In this document: positions 9,593 to 20,047 of the stretch, piece after piece | How positions within the stretch are numbered: position 1 is the stretch's first letter | Layout: the number at the start of each line of letters is the position of its first letter | DNA from: Cladophialophora immunda | Lineage: Eukaryota > Ascomycota > Eurotiomycetes > Chaetothyriales > Herpotrichiellaceae | Direction of reading: 5' to 3' | NCBI RefSeq assembly: GCF_000835495.1 | Contig: NW_015622544.1 | Location: 4,554,855 to 4,618,854, forward strand | DNA: 64,000 nt | Notes under the pieces: model-generated | What the model was told of the DNA's origin: nothing | The model's input: the letters and a program-made list of their open reading frames with translations, nothing else | Database searches by the model: none | Translations under genes and position numbers: made by a program

Positions 9593-11587
9593 CTATGAAT
9601 CTATGGATTGCACGGATTCCACCCCTGATATCGAACCCTGTCTGGAGTCGACGAAGGTGGGCGCCTTCTTCAGGCCCACGTGATACCGCATAAACAACGT
9701 ATCGATAAAGTGCTCATGTTTGATGCCCGGGGGTTTCTGCGCCGCGAACTCCTCTATCGCGTCTTGTGGCCTGTAGCCCATTTTCTCGATCAAATAGCAG
9801 CAGATGAAGAAGCCCGTCCGGTTGTAGCCGTAGTGGCAGTGTACGCCGATGGTTTTCCCCTGGACAGTGTGGGGCGCCTCGAGACGCAGGCGGTCGACCA
9901 GGGCGATGAAGTCGGCGACTTCGACGACCGTCGGGGGTACTTTGCTCACGGTGGGGAACTTGTGGTACTGGATGCCGCCGCGCTCGAGGGCCTGGGTGTC
10001 GTAGACGGGGGAGTCGTGGGAGATGTCGATGACGGCGAAGATCTTGTCGCTCCAGTTCCTGACGAACACCGCGGGCGTGTGGATCTCGTCCTGCTCGCGC
10101 AGCGTCTTCATGGCCCGGAATATGCCCGATTCGGGCGGGTGGCCGATGGCGCCGGAGACGGGCAGGACCTTTTTCCACTTCTCCAGGTTCTTCACGTCCC
10201 ATTTGCCCGACGTGGTGAGTTGCTGGAGCTGCCACCCCAGGGAGAGTTCGGGGGACACGTAGCGTGCCAGGAAGTCTTCGATCAGGCCGGCAACCGTGCG
10301 GTAGGTGGAGTGGTCGTACATCAAAGCGTGAGCTGCGGGGGAAGGCAGGATTGCTGTTTTGACAATCTTCGAGTTGTGGCTGGACATCTCGCTTGTTGAC
10401 GGGAGGGTGCCGAACTTGCGTTCATCCGCCGCCGGCTCCTTCTGGTCGACAGTTGAGACGTCCGCCGTCGCGTGCTCTGGCCCGGCGGCGTCGGTGGGAA
10501 GTGGTTGGCTCCTGGGGCTTCCATTGATCTCCTCCCCAACCACGAGCTTCTTCAGGAAAGAAACAATTTTTGTAACCTCTGCTGGCTTCGTGACGGTATC
10601 GGCCTCTCCAGCAATGAGGAACAAAGGTACATGGATCTTTGCCCAGGTGTCTTTCCCAGGCAGACCGCCTACTGCTCTCCCTGAAGGTTCGTACTGTGGC
10701 AGGCAGCCCAATGCAGAGCGTTTCCAGACGGCTGTTTTGAAGCCCTTGTTGAACGCCAACTGGAGGCGGCGAAGGTCTATCCCGGCAGCCTTGCCAGCCA
10801 TCCTCTCCACACTTCTGGATTTGACCCCACCTCTTCGATCCAGGGCTCTCAATATATCGAGCGCTATATCAGGGAGCGCCAAGAGTCGCCTCGCCGACGC
10901 CGTTTCAGATGGTGAAGGCGGAGTAGCCTTTGGACAAATGCCAACAAAGCCTTCTATGCGCAACGGGAACGCAGGCGATGTCGCCAACATTGCGGCGATA
11001 GAGCAACCCATGCTGTGACAAATGAACACCACCTTTTTATGCCCGTGCTGTTCGTAAATACCTTGAATGGCCGTCTGCCAGAGATCACTGAATGCCGCAA
11101 TGGTATAGGCATCGTAATCCTTCGGGGAGAAGGCGGACATGCCATGACCAGGTAGATCGATGCCGAAACAAGGCGCAATATTGACCAAGCTCCCGAGAAG
11201 TGGCGCAAATTGAGGTAAAGAGCCCCCTAACCCATGAACGAAGACCAGCAAAGGCAGATCGGCGATAGCTTGGAGCTTTTCGGCATGGGCATGAGGGTGA
11301 TAAAAGGTCCTTATCGACGGGTATTCGGCGTGCTTGGTTTTGTATGACCGGGCACTGGAATGGTTCTTGAGCACCGGATGGTCATTGTCAGCCGCAGCCG
11401 CGAACTCCTCCTGCTTAGAAGTTCTGCTCGAGGGCAAACAAGACCTTGCAATGTACAGCAGGCCAATGCCCAAAACTAAGCCCAGAGCAGTATTCATTGT
11501 TAGCATCCAAGGCTTCGCTATTGGCCGCCCCCATAATTCTTGGGAGAGCTGGCGGCTCCCCGGCCACCGAAAATAACTGAGACTCAT
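9593..11587 (-). CDS. Alpha/beta-hydrolase fused to tyrosine/dual-specificity phosphatase
   Basis: One exon, 664 residues, with two enzymes in one chain. Near the N-terminus is a hydrophobic segment (about residues 27-50, TALGLVLGIGLLYIARSCL), probably a membrane anchor. Residues about 110-350 form an alpha/beta-hydrolase: the oxyanion HGLGG, nucleophile elbow CHSMG with a Cys in place of the usual first Gly, acidic residue in LIAGEADTVTK and a late histidine near SPAAHALMYDHSTY. After about 430 comes a phosphatase domain with the P-loop HCHYGYNRTG near residue 597, which holds Cys and Arg of the CX5R signature. The combination points to a protein attached to an internal membrane that cleaves an ester and a phosphate; no substrate can be read from sequence. 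The frame is open through the linker, so the fusion is not an artefact of splicing. It diverges from GatB. Confidence 0.82.
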   Translation of the reverse strand: MSLSYFRWPGSRQLSQELWGRPIAKPWMLTMNTALGLVLGIGLLYIARSCLPSSRTSKQEEFAAAADNDHPVLKNHSSARSYKTKHAEYPSIRTFYHPHAHAEKLQAIADLPLLVFVHGLGGSLPQFAPLLGSLVNIAPCFGIDLPGHGMSAFSPKDYDAYTIAAFSDLWQTAIQGIYEQHGHKKVVFICHSMGCSIAAMLATSPAFPLRIEGFVGICPKATPPSPSETASARRLLALPDIALDILRALDRRGGVKSRSVERMAGKAAGIDLRRLQLAFNKGFKTAVWKRSALGCLPQYEPSGRAVGGLPGKDTWAKIHVPLFLIAGEADTVTKPAEVTKIVSFLKKLVVGEEINGSPRSQPLPTDAAGPEHATADVSTVDQKEPAADERKFGTLPSTSEMSSHNSKIVKTAILPSPAAHALMYDHSTYRTVAGLIEDFLARYVSPELSLGWQLQQLTTSGKWDVKNLEKWKKVLPVSGAIGHPPESGIFRAMKTLREQDEIHTPAVFVRNWSDKIFAVIDISHDSPVYDTQALERGGIQYHKFPTVSKVPPTVVEVADFIALVDRLRLEAPHTVQGKTIGVHCHYGYNRTGFFICCYLIEKMGYRPQDAIEEFAAQKPPGIKHEHFIDTLFMRYHVGLKKAPTFVDSRQGSISGVESVQSIDS

Positions 11588-12079
11588 GGTCCGAGTTTCA
11601 TAAAGTCATTTTGAATGTCCGCACAGAAACAGATGAGTGAGTTGTCAAGAATATAAAGGTAGAAATGAGAGACTTCGCCTCCCAGTTCAACCCGGCTGGC
11701 AGAGATGCAGTTAGCCGGTGGACGGTAAGGCTAGCGATGCTCGCCGCTTGATCAATAATCCCTGCTTGTCAAACATTCTATGCATACCATTCTTCTGTAG
11801 TCTGGAGGAAGAAAAACCGTCAAAGCAAATACCTGCGTTTGTGCAACCAAGTTGGTTGACTTCATGGTTGGTTGGGATCGGAATTTTTCGAGTCCCGGAA
11901 AAATCTGTTTCTCCGTTGGAGATCAGTACGGCGGAGTAATACGGCGGAGCAAAGGAGCGCCAGCGGTGCGATCTTCTGGCTTTTGGGGAATTTGGTCGCA
12001 TCTGCAATGATCTATCGCACATTGCTTGACCATTGTTGACGACTTCTCTCATGCTCGTGTTGGTGCGCCACGAAAGCCT
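11588..12079. promoter_or_regulatory. Divergent promoter of the hydrolase-phosphatase gene and GatB
   Basis: The 492-bp gap separates two divergent starts. Minus-strand frames over it (11711-12211) have no family likeness. An upstream in-frame ATG for GatB at 12026 lies inside. No specific factor site stands out to me. Confidence 0.35.
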
Positions 12080-13915
12080 ATGCACCAAAGATGGTTGAGG
12101 TGGACTCGACAGCGGCTCCCAGTTCGGCCTCTGGCTGTTCACGGTCTCCCTGACTTTGCATCCACGAGCCCAGCCCGATGCCACCCTCAAGCTCTTTCTT
12201 GCAGCTTCCATTATAAAGCCCTATCGCTGCAACAAGACCATACTCCACTCCGCAAGCAGTTGAAGGATGCTGCAAAAGCAGTACGGACGCTTCCATCAGC
12301 TCCGGCAGCGGCTGAGAGCCCAGATCTATTGGCAAACTGGGAACTAACTGTGGGCATTGAAATTCATGCTCAGCTCAACGCTTCTCGCAAGCTTTTCTCC
12401 CGTAAGGATTTTCCATCTCTGTCTTGACATGGGTTCTGATACTGGGTAGCTGGAATAACTGCGCCGACTTCGATCCCAAACAGTCAAATCGCTCCCTTTG
12501 ACATCGCATTACCTGGTAGTCTTCCAGTCCTCCAACCGGCTGTCATCCTACCCGCCCTTCGTGCGGCCACCGCGCTTGAATGTACGATTGAGCCAGTCAG
12601 CAACTTTGACCGCAAACATTATTTCTACCACGATCAGCCAGCGGGCTATCAGATCACTCAGTATTACCACCCCTTCGCAAAAAATGGGCGTATCGTATTA
12701 ACCACCGAAGATGGGTTGGAGGACGGTCGCACTGTCACGGTGAACATCAAGCAAGTGCAATTGGAACAGGATACCGCTAGGACTCAAGAGGATGAGAGCA
12801 ACACGGCGTTGATAGACTTTAACCGTTGCGGCCAAGCCTTGATCGAGATAATATCGTTGCCCGACCTGCATTCTCCGCGAGATGCAGCCATCTACGTCAA
12901 GAAGATTCAGTCAATCCTCTATGCTGTTGACGCTGTCACCACCGGTATGGAACAAGGAGGTCTTCGAGCTGATGTCAATGTCTCGGTCCGTCGTCGGGAC
13001 GCCGAAGAGGGCCCATTTGCCTACAGCGGCGTGACCGGTCTCGGCCAACGCACAGAAATAAAGAACCTTAGCACCTTCAAGGGCATTGAAGATGCAATAA
13101 AGGCGGAAAGAGATCGCCAAATTCGGATCCTCGAATCCGGTGGCATAGTTCAAGGCGAGACTCGAGGTTGGTCCATGACCAACCCCAATGAAACGAAAAG
13201 ACTCCGAGGGAAGGAAGGTGAGGTGGATTACCGATACATGCCCGACGCGGACATTCCTCCACTCTACATCAGCAGCGACTTGATTTCCTGGATTGAGAAG
13301 ACTTTGCCTCCTACTGCGAGCGAGCTGGTTGAGATGCTTGTTCAAAAGTACGGCCTCAGTTTCACGGATGCAATGACCTTGGTCTCGCTTGATGATGGCG
13401 AGCGATTGATTTATTTTCAAGATATTGTCGATGAGTTGGTGTCCAGCAGTCGATCTACAACGACATCAAAGGATCACGGAAAGACTGTTGGAAATTGGGT
13501 GCTGCATGAACTGGGTGCTCTACTTTCCACCGAAGAAAAGCAATGGAGTGACAACCTCGTTCCCTCCAAACACATGGCCGAAATCATCTATCGCTTGAAA
13601 GACAATCAGATTACAGGCACTTCGGCCAAACATATCCTCAAGCTCATCTACAATGGTGACAAGCGAACCGTCTCACGTATCATCAGACAAGAAGAATTGG
13701 GCTTTTCGGAGATGTCGGCCGATAGCTACCAAGCAATCGCACAAGAAATAATCGACAAGTTCCCCCAGCATGTCAAAGACATTGTCGAGAAGGGTAAAGT
13801 CGGGAAATTGCAGTTCCTCATGGGACAAATGATGAGACACCCGCGCAAGGGTGACATGCGGGCCCCGGAGGCTGAAAAAACACTTCGCCAACTGATCTTG
13901 GGCAACAATGGATGA
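12080..13915 (+). CDS. GATB: Mitochondrial glutamyl-tRNA(Gln) amidotransferase subunit B
   Basis: The model is join(12080..12401, 12450..13915), 595 residues. Exon 1 ends TTC TCC C|GTAAGG and the 48-nt intron ends GGGTAG. The protein has a basic, acid-free leader (MHQRWLRWTRQRLPVR) typical of matrix targeting, then GatB motifs: WELTVGIEIHAQL, FDIALPGSLPVLQP, NFDRKHYFYHDQPAGYQITQ, DFNRCGQALIEIIS, EIKNLSTFKGIEDAI, and a C-terminal YqeY/tail domain ending in a GKVGKLQFLMGQMM segment. It forms Gln-tRNA(Gln) with GatA and GatF in mitochondria (yeast Pet112). An upstream in-frame ATG at 12026 would add 18 residues with two aspartates; I prefer 12080 because the leader then looks more like a presequence. 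The usual cysteine cluster of bacterial GatB is absent, as in other fungal orthologues. Confidence 0.87.
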
Positions 13916-14913
13916 CGCCGAAAGCGCCGTAGAACTATTGGCCATCCTTCTCTCCAGACAGGGGGCATATCGTCGACGCAGCGCCCGAGAAGCCCAAGAA
14001 AGGAGACCGTACCAACGCAATCAAGATAACAGAATGTTATGTACTCCATACTTGGTCCCCAGCCCAGCCTATCTTCGTTTCCTCATTGACCGGGTGCGGA
14101 TTGCCGTGGCCCCAGCCATTAGGCCCACTATCCCTTCAGCCCCAATATGTGCGCGTCTGCACTTTTGCATTGGCGTCAGGTAAGCAGCAACTCTTGACAA
14201 AAGGCCTGACCAGGTCAGACTATTGCTCAGGCTTCTTCTGATTAGGCTCGCCGACTTCATTTACCTGGGAAATGGCAACTTGCTGACATATTACCACACC
14301 TTCCACCATCGGCCATGCGAGCATACGCGAAGGGGGGAAGTCATGGTGCCTAAAAACCCACCTTTTCGAAACACCATGTCTTCCGTCAACTCCATGAGGA
14401 ACCTCGGGACAGATACACACCTAGCTACGGCGTCTTTGCGGTTGCAATCGCGGGCGTATCCTGAACGAAGTCTCTGTCGATGTGGTCGAGTCAGCTTGAC
14501 TCGAGTACCTCGACATCAGAAAAGTCCGGGCAAACTTCACGCCTCCCCGCATTTCGGCACAGAATATGGAGGCCAAGTACGGAGTACTATAGCTCCGGGT
14601 CCACTCGAGTCTCTAAGAAGTGGCTTCAGGCTTTCCCAAACCGGCAGTTATGCGATGCGTGCAGGGATCGCTCCTGCCCAGGCCATTCTCCAATTAGCTT
14701 CTTCCTAATACGCGGTTAGGACTCCCATGCTGGAAGGAATCGACAAGCTCGGAGGGGAGTCGATTCGAAAACGTTTCCTCAGATGACATGTCGTTCTCCA
14801 GAGTTCGCAAGAAGAAACATCCTTAAAGTACGGCGTCCACCTGGGCTAATAAATTCGATATCATAACCCTCTTCATCCCTTTCTTCTCGTGCCTGACATC
14901 CCCTGCTTGCATA
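13916..14913. other. Intergenic region upstream of the P450
   Basis: About 1 kb between GatB and the P450. Open frames (13908-14183, 14223-14708) have no protein-like signature. It should carry the P450 promoter, including the perfect inverted repeat at 14486-14504 listed separately and a possible TATA-like AATAAATTCG near 14848. Confidence 0.35.
14486..14504. repeat. Perfect inverted repeat with GAGTCA/TGACTC arms
   Basis: The bases read TCGAGTCA, spacer GCT, TGACTCGA: two 8-bp arms that are exact reverse complements with a 3-nt spacer. Each arm holds TGACTC or GAGTCA, the half-site of bZIP factors of the Gcn4/CpcA type. It lies about 410 bp upstream of the P450 start, so it could be a regulatory site of that gene. 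Function is inferred. Confidence 0.45.
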
Positions 14914-16750
14914 ATGTCGGTAACCTACTTGCCCTTGGCCGTCGCCTCAGCTGGCGTGGCATCTCACTTATTCTTCTTCCATGTTGGCGAACGCTTTCTA
15001 TACCCTACGCGCTACCTCCAAGCATTCCTTCTGGGGTGCATTGTTACGATTGTTGCTCGATCACATTATGGCAACATTCCCACTAAAGATGCCATTGCAT
15101 TTACGGCCAAATACGCTTCACTGTATCTGGCTGGCCTTTATACTAGCTTGGTCGTTTACCGTCTCTTCTTCAATCCGCTGAACAAGATACCTGGTCCATA
15201 CTGGGCACGACTGTCAAGATTCGACTTGGTCTTCCGGGTTGCTGGGAAAAGGAATCTGCATCACCACCTGCTCGCCATGCACCAGAAGTATGGCAAGTTC
15301 GTGCGGCTTGACCCCAGTGGTATCTCTGTCACGCACCCGGATGGCGTGGAAGTCATATCTGGCATTAAATCCAAATGCACCAAGGGCGAATGGTATGGGA
15401 TGGACCTTCCATTCGTCTCGATGCACACGTGCCGGGATCGAGCGCAGCATGATCGACGGCGAAGGATCTGGAGCCCTGCATTCAGTGACAAGGCACTTCG
15501 GGGCTACGAGAACCGGGTGCAAAAGTATAATGACTTGTTTCTCCAGAAGGTGGAGGAGGCAAAAGGTAATTGCATTTGGTGGATATTTGTACCCGGATAG
15601 AACTGACACTACACATATAGGCGACCCAATGAATGTGTCGAAATGGTTCAATCTATACTCCTTCGATGTGATGGGCGATCTCGCCTTCGGCGCATCGTAC
15701 GAGTGTCTCGAATCCGGAGAGATGCACTGGGCCATCAAACTGCTCAATGATGGCATGGACATTATCGGCTTCTGGTTGCCGTGCTGGCTCTTCCGAATCC
15801 TGATCGCTATTCCCGGCGCAGCTGCAGATCACTGGCGATTCATCAATTACTGCTCGGAACAGCTTGAAAAGCGGATGAGGATGCAAGGCAAGCTCGAGAA
15901 TCAGGACATTTCGCACACGTTGATCGAGCACTTCAACAACTCGGACGCGGCGGCGCAGAAGGCTCAGCTGCCCATGCTGCAGGGCGATAGCCGGCTCATT
16001 ATCGTTGCCGGTTCAGATACGACGGCGGCTACCCTGGTGCATTTGTTCTACCATATCGCCACGGAAAAAGGTCTCCTTCAGCGGCTGAGAGAGGAGCTCG
16101 ACAGTTTGGTGAAGCCCGACGAGAATATTGACTCGCAAAAGATCCAGGACGCACCACTGTTGAACGGAGCGATCAACGAGACTCTGAGACTGAACCCCCC
16201 TGTACCGAGTGGAGTGTTCAGGAAAACGCCACAGGAAGGAGTCGAAATTGGAGGCGTGTATATCCCGGGAAACACGGTGATCCAGATGCCGCAGTATGCG
16301 ATGGCGAGAGGTGAGTTTGTGCTTGTCTGTTGGATCCCCTTGGGCCCCCTAACTTCAAGTCTTTGCTCAACTTTGCCTGGTTGTCTGCCCTTGTCCACCA
16401 CGCAACCACCCTTTTGCTCTGTTTACTTCTTCGTGCATACTAACTCCGCAATAGACCCCGACCTCTACCCTTCGCCCCTGGAATTCATTCCCGAGCGCCA
16501 CTTCTCCCAGCCCGAGCTCATGCGCCACAAGGACGCCTTCAACCCCTTCTCCGCCGGCCCGTACAACTGCATCGGCAAGAACCTGGCCTACATGGAGATC
16601 CGCCTGCTGACGACCAACATCATCCGCAGGTTCGACGTCCGACTGGCGGACGGGGAGACGGGCGAGTCCCTCCTGATGGCGACCAAGGACCACTTCACCC
16701 TCGGGCTCGGGCCGCTGAGACTGTGCTTCGAGCCAAGGAAGGTGTCGTAG
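14914..16750 (+). CDS. Cytochrome P450 monooxygenase
   Basis: The model is join(14914..15565, 15621..16310, 16455..16750), 545 residues. Introns run GTAATT...ATATAG and GTGAGT...CAATAG and keep frame. The N-terminus has two or three hydrophobic segments (residues about 3-25, 35-50, 65-85) that anchor it in the ER, followed by the proline hinge NKIPGPYWARL. The I-helix oxygen-binding motif is AGSDTTAAT, the K-helix ExxR is ETLR, the aromatic region is FIPERH and the heme loop is FSAGPYNCIGKNLA with the axial cysteine in NCIG. This is the large group of fungal class II P450s often annotated as tryprostatin B 6-hydroxylase-like or benzoate-4-hydroxylase-like; the substrate cannot be read. No polyketide or peptide synthase lies nearby, so a cluster role is not supported. 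Confidence 0.88.
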
Positions 16751-17529
16751 GCCGGGCAGAGCCGCCCATAGGCCCTTCAAATGGTTCTCATGCAACGAAG
16801 TCACAACTATTGAAAGGACATAACCGCCGGGGACTGAGAATGTAGTGCAGTTTCGCCAGGCCCCATCACATATCGTGCATCTCTCAATGCATCACACGAA
16901 GGAAGGACAGAAGAAAAAAACAACCTTAGCAAAGACGAAATGAACTAGCAAATCAAGGGTCTCTGGGCCGGGTGGATGCAAGGAGGACAACCGTCTTGCG
17001 CGTACCTGCTCGTCTCTGCGTGTCAGCGCGCTGGGCGTGTCCATTATATGACCGAACCGACGTTCCAGAATGCTCAACTCGGAGCTTATGGAAGTGCTTT
17101 TTACCGTCCTGGTATTGTCCAAGCCTGTTTTTGGCCCCTCTAGGTACCATTCCTTGTACGGAGCGAGCCTCGCACTGTCTAGGCCTCGTCTATATAGCTA
17201 GCTATATGTGGCCGTATCTCTTTCTGCAGAGATATATTTGTGTGCGTGTATAGGTACTCCGAATACAAATATGTTATAGGTATATGAATAGGTATAGGTA
17301 TTTAGGTAAGCACTTCTTGTGTATCCCTGTTGTAATGCGAAAGGCTTTTAGTTCCCCCTTTGGTCCCCGTTGAGCCTCCCTTCTTTTTCCGTTGTTCTGT
17401 CGTGTCCAACATCTCATCGCGGGTCGTGTAACCAATTCAAAGAGAAGACAGAAGGAGAGTGTGTTAAGGATATACTGCCTGTCGTCGAGTGATGGGAGCC
17501 TCGCTTTTCTAGGACCAGTCTCTGCTACC
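16751..17529. other. Convergent 3' region between P450 and arginase
   Basis: A 779-bp stretch holding the 3' ends of two convergent genes. Between about 17200 and 17310 it is TA-rich with recurring ATAGGTAT-like words (ATAGGTACT, ATAGGTATATGA, ATAGGTATAGGTATTTAGG), perhaps polyadenylation signals of arginase. The frames on both strands look non-coding. Confidence 0.4.
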
Positions 17530-18726
17530 TCACAGGAGGGTATCACCCAATGCACACCTCACCAGACTGACGCCTGCCCTCACCGTTTCAGTTGCTCCAG
17601 CCACGTCCAACGAAGGATTCACCTCAACCAAATCCATGGCCACCAATTGCCCTGTCTCATGGACGCATTCGGCGATGTAATCCCCTTCTCTCAGCGTCAA
17701 GCCTCCTCTAACCGGCGTTCCTGTGCTGGGCGCCCACATGGGGTCCAGGGCATCCACATCGAAGGACAGGTGAATAGGAGTGTCGGTCCCAATATGGGCG
17801 AGCGCCATTTCTACCACTCTTCCGATACCGTGGCGATCGATGTCGTGCATGGAGAAAGCCTTGATCCTGTGGTCGCGCAAGATTTTCTTCTCACCCCTGT
17901 CCACATCCCGCAGACCGATATAGACAAGCTTTGTGGTCGAGAGCATTTGGTCCTCTTGTAACCAGCCGAAGATATCCTTATCCTCGGAGTGCGCGAGACC
18001 TGTGGCGAACGCGACTGGCATGCCGTGGATGTTCCCTGAATCGGACGTCTCGGGCGTGTTGATGTCGGCGTGGGCGTCAACCCAGATGACCGCGATCTCT
18101 TTGCGTCTGTTGTACCGTTCACGGATGGCCTTGGCTGTACCCGCGATGGTGCCGATCGCTATGGAGTGGTCGCCTCCTAGGGTCAAGACCATTCTTCCAT
18201 GGCGAGCTTGTTCGTAGACTTGGCCTGCGAGTTTCTCCGTAACGGCACTGACTGACCGGGGATTCTTCATTCCCCTGTACGGCTCATCGGAGGCAGGACG
18301 GATCTCGTTGAAGTTGTGTACCTCGCTGTCTCCATGAAGCGTGTATCCCAACTCATCCCGAATCTGGTGCAGCAACCCTGCGTTCACCAGCGCCGTGGGA
18401 GCGGCATCCACGCCATCTTTGCATTGCCCGCCAGAAAAGCCGACCAGGACCACGCCCAGGTCGGAAGGGTAAGGGAGGAACTTTTGGCGGATGGTGGAAG
18501 GTGAGTTCATATCGTACTTGTTGTCTGAAGACTCGTGGGAGGATGAGGACCCGTTCGTATGTCCGTTAGTGTGACCGTTGGTAGCGGTGGTGGTGGTCGA
18601 AGGGGAAGACTTCTCGGGGGCTTTGGGCTGCATCCTGGCAGATTCGTCTTGGGTGGTCAAAGCGGTAGATGGTTTGGACCGCGCAATGGAAGGAGAGGAT
18701 GACCAGAAAACGCGGTCAAAGCACAC
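17530..18726 (-). CDS. CAR1: Arginase
   Basis: One exon, 398 residues. The metal-binding motifs of the ureohydrolase family are all present: GGDHSIAIG, DAHADINTP and SFDVDALDP, with a final EVNPSLD. The enzyme cleaves arginine to ornithine and urea with a dinuclear manganese centre. It carries an N-terminal extension of about 75 residues that is rich in Ser, Thr and Lys and holds tandem NGHT units (residues about 49-57). Later in-frame methionines at residues 32 and 73 (MNSPSTIRQKF) would give shorter forms; the last starts just before the conserved core. Neurospora arginase also occurs as long and short forms, so alternative starts are plausible here. The gene converges on the P450 and has a long pyrimidine-rich upstream region. 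Confidence 0.92.
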   Translation of the reverse strand: MCFDRVFWSSSPSIARSKPSTALTTQDESARMQPKAPEKSSPSTTTTATNGHTNGHTNGSSSSHESSDNKYDMNSPSTIRQKFLPYPSDLGVVLVGFSGGQCKDGVDAAPTALVNAGLLHQIRDELGYTLHGDSEVHNFNEIRPASDEPYRGMKNPRSVSAVTEKLAGQVYEQARHGRMVLTLGGDHSIAIGTIAGTAKAIRERYNRRKEIAVIWVDAHADINTPETSDSGNIHGMPVAFATGLAHSEDKDIFGWLQEDQMLSTTKLVYIGLRDVDRGEKKILRDHRIKAFSMHDIDRHGIGRVVEMALAHIGTDTPIHLSFDVDALDPMWAPSTGTPVRGGLTLREGDYIAECVHETGQLVAMDLVEVNPSLDVAGATETVRAGVSLVRCALGDTLL

Positions 18727-20047
18727 GGTTTGACTGGTTCGTGAGTCGAGACCTTAACTTGGTGCCTTCAACGATGAAAAAGGATCGTGTCCACCCGGGG
18801 GGGGCAAAAGAATCAACTCCAAAAGAATATGCGAGCGCTTTTCCGTCTGTATGTACAGGACCTGATTTTGCTTTCCTCTTACCGCAAACACACGATGGAG
18901 AGAATAAGAAAGAACAAAAGAATGTGGGTGGTGAGCAGGGGGGAAGGGAGCGAGGATGGTTTTATGGATGTTGGCCCGTCAGAAGTTTTGTTGGAAGCCA
19001 CTCCCTCTCCCTCCCCCCCTCGCTCCCTCACTCACGTCGCCGTCATCATCATCTCCATCCCACCCACAGCCATCGTTTCCCACCCCTGGCCTTTGCCTCC
19101 CCGCCTCCTTCCGCTCCGTCTATCGGAGAGTCTCGCTGTTGAGCTCCCTGCACCGCGTGTCCTTACGATTGCCCACTTAGGGCTCATCAAGGACAAAGCA
19201 TCGGCTTGGGCATGCCCGCACCGTGGGGTTGGACTCCCCCTCGACCACGCCGAGGATGCTAAGGGTTAGCGGGATGATCTGCCCTGTGGGTTGATATCCC
19301 CTAAGCGCAAGATTACCCGCTCGTGTAGCACTGGCAGCAAGCTAGAACGAACAGGCTAAGTCGTTAAGTGACATTCCATCCTGCCTTATCATTCCATTTC
19401 CCCTAAGTACAGTTCCTGGCGAGGCTGGCATATTCCATTGCTAACAGAAACAACATCGACCAGATCACGAAGAGTTTTCGTGCTCCGATGTCCGTGCAAA
19501 TGCATCACATGGCACCCATGACAAGTTTCAAGTTGGGTAAAAAGGGCTTTTTGATTTCGTAATTGGATCTCTCAAGGGGGCCGGATTGGGCACAGGAACC
19601 CGACCGCCCCAGGTTTCCATATCCTAGGTATAGTCCGTCTCTATGTTCGTGTTGACCAGCTGACCCTGCAACCCAATGCTAAAACCCAGTATCTTTTGCC
19701 CCAGCTAAACTCTTTGCTGCAAGGTTTCCCTTGCACGATCTTCCTCTCCCCGTCTGAAGTCGCTTTTATTTCGACAGTTTGCTGTCCTAAACAAAAGCCA
19801 GATTCGGGTGTTTCTGGGCGTCCGTGATCGAACCAGAAAATGGTCTGGAATACCTTCACGCTGCTGCAAAAAGCTGCTGCCCCTTTGCAACTTTCCTACG
19901 CAAGCCTCACGGGAAGAGTGCTCTATATTCCTCGCTGATTGAGAAGGCGTGAGCTGCTCAAGGGCCAGGTGGGAAGGATGGGTAAAATTGGACTTCGCCC
20001 AGTCTCCCCAGGAGTTGGACACAGCATCGTTCACACGACCAGTATTT
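18727..20047. other. Arginase upstream region and histidine kinase 3' region
   Basis: About 1.3 kb. The half nearest arginase (18727-19140) has a G8 run at 18797-18804 and a CT-rich tract at about 18995-19110 on the plus strand, so the transcribed strand of arginase is GA-rich upstream. The half nearest the kinase stop is ordinary. Frames at 18669-19269 follow the CT-rich tract and have low-complexity translations; I do not accept them as genes. Confidence 0.4.

Noticed and set aside
9680..10399. Plus-strand frame of 239 codons
   Set aside because: It is antisense to the phosphatase half of the fusion gene; the GC-rich third positions of the real gene open this frame. Its translation is Val/Gly/Asp rich without domain.
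18669..19269. Plus-strand frames upstream of arginase
   Set aside because: They follow a CT-rich tract and give low-complexity Ser/Pro/Leu/His translations with no splice or domain evidence.
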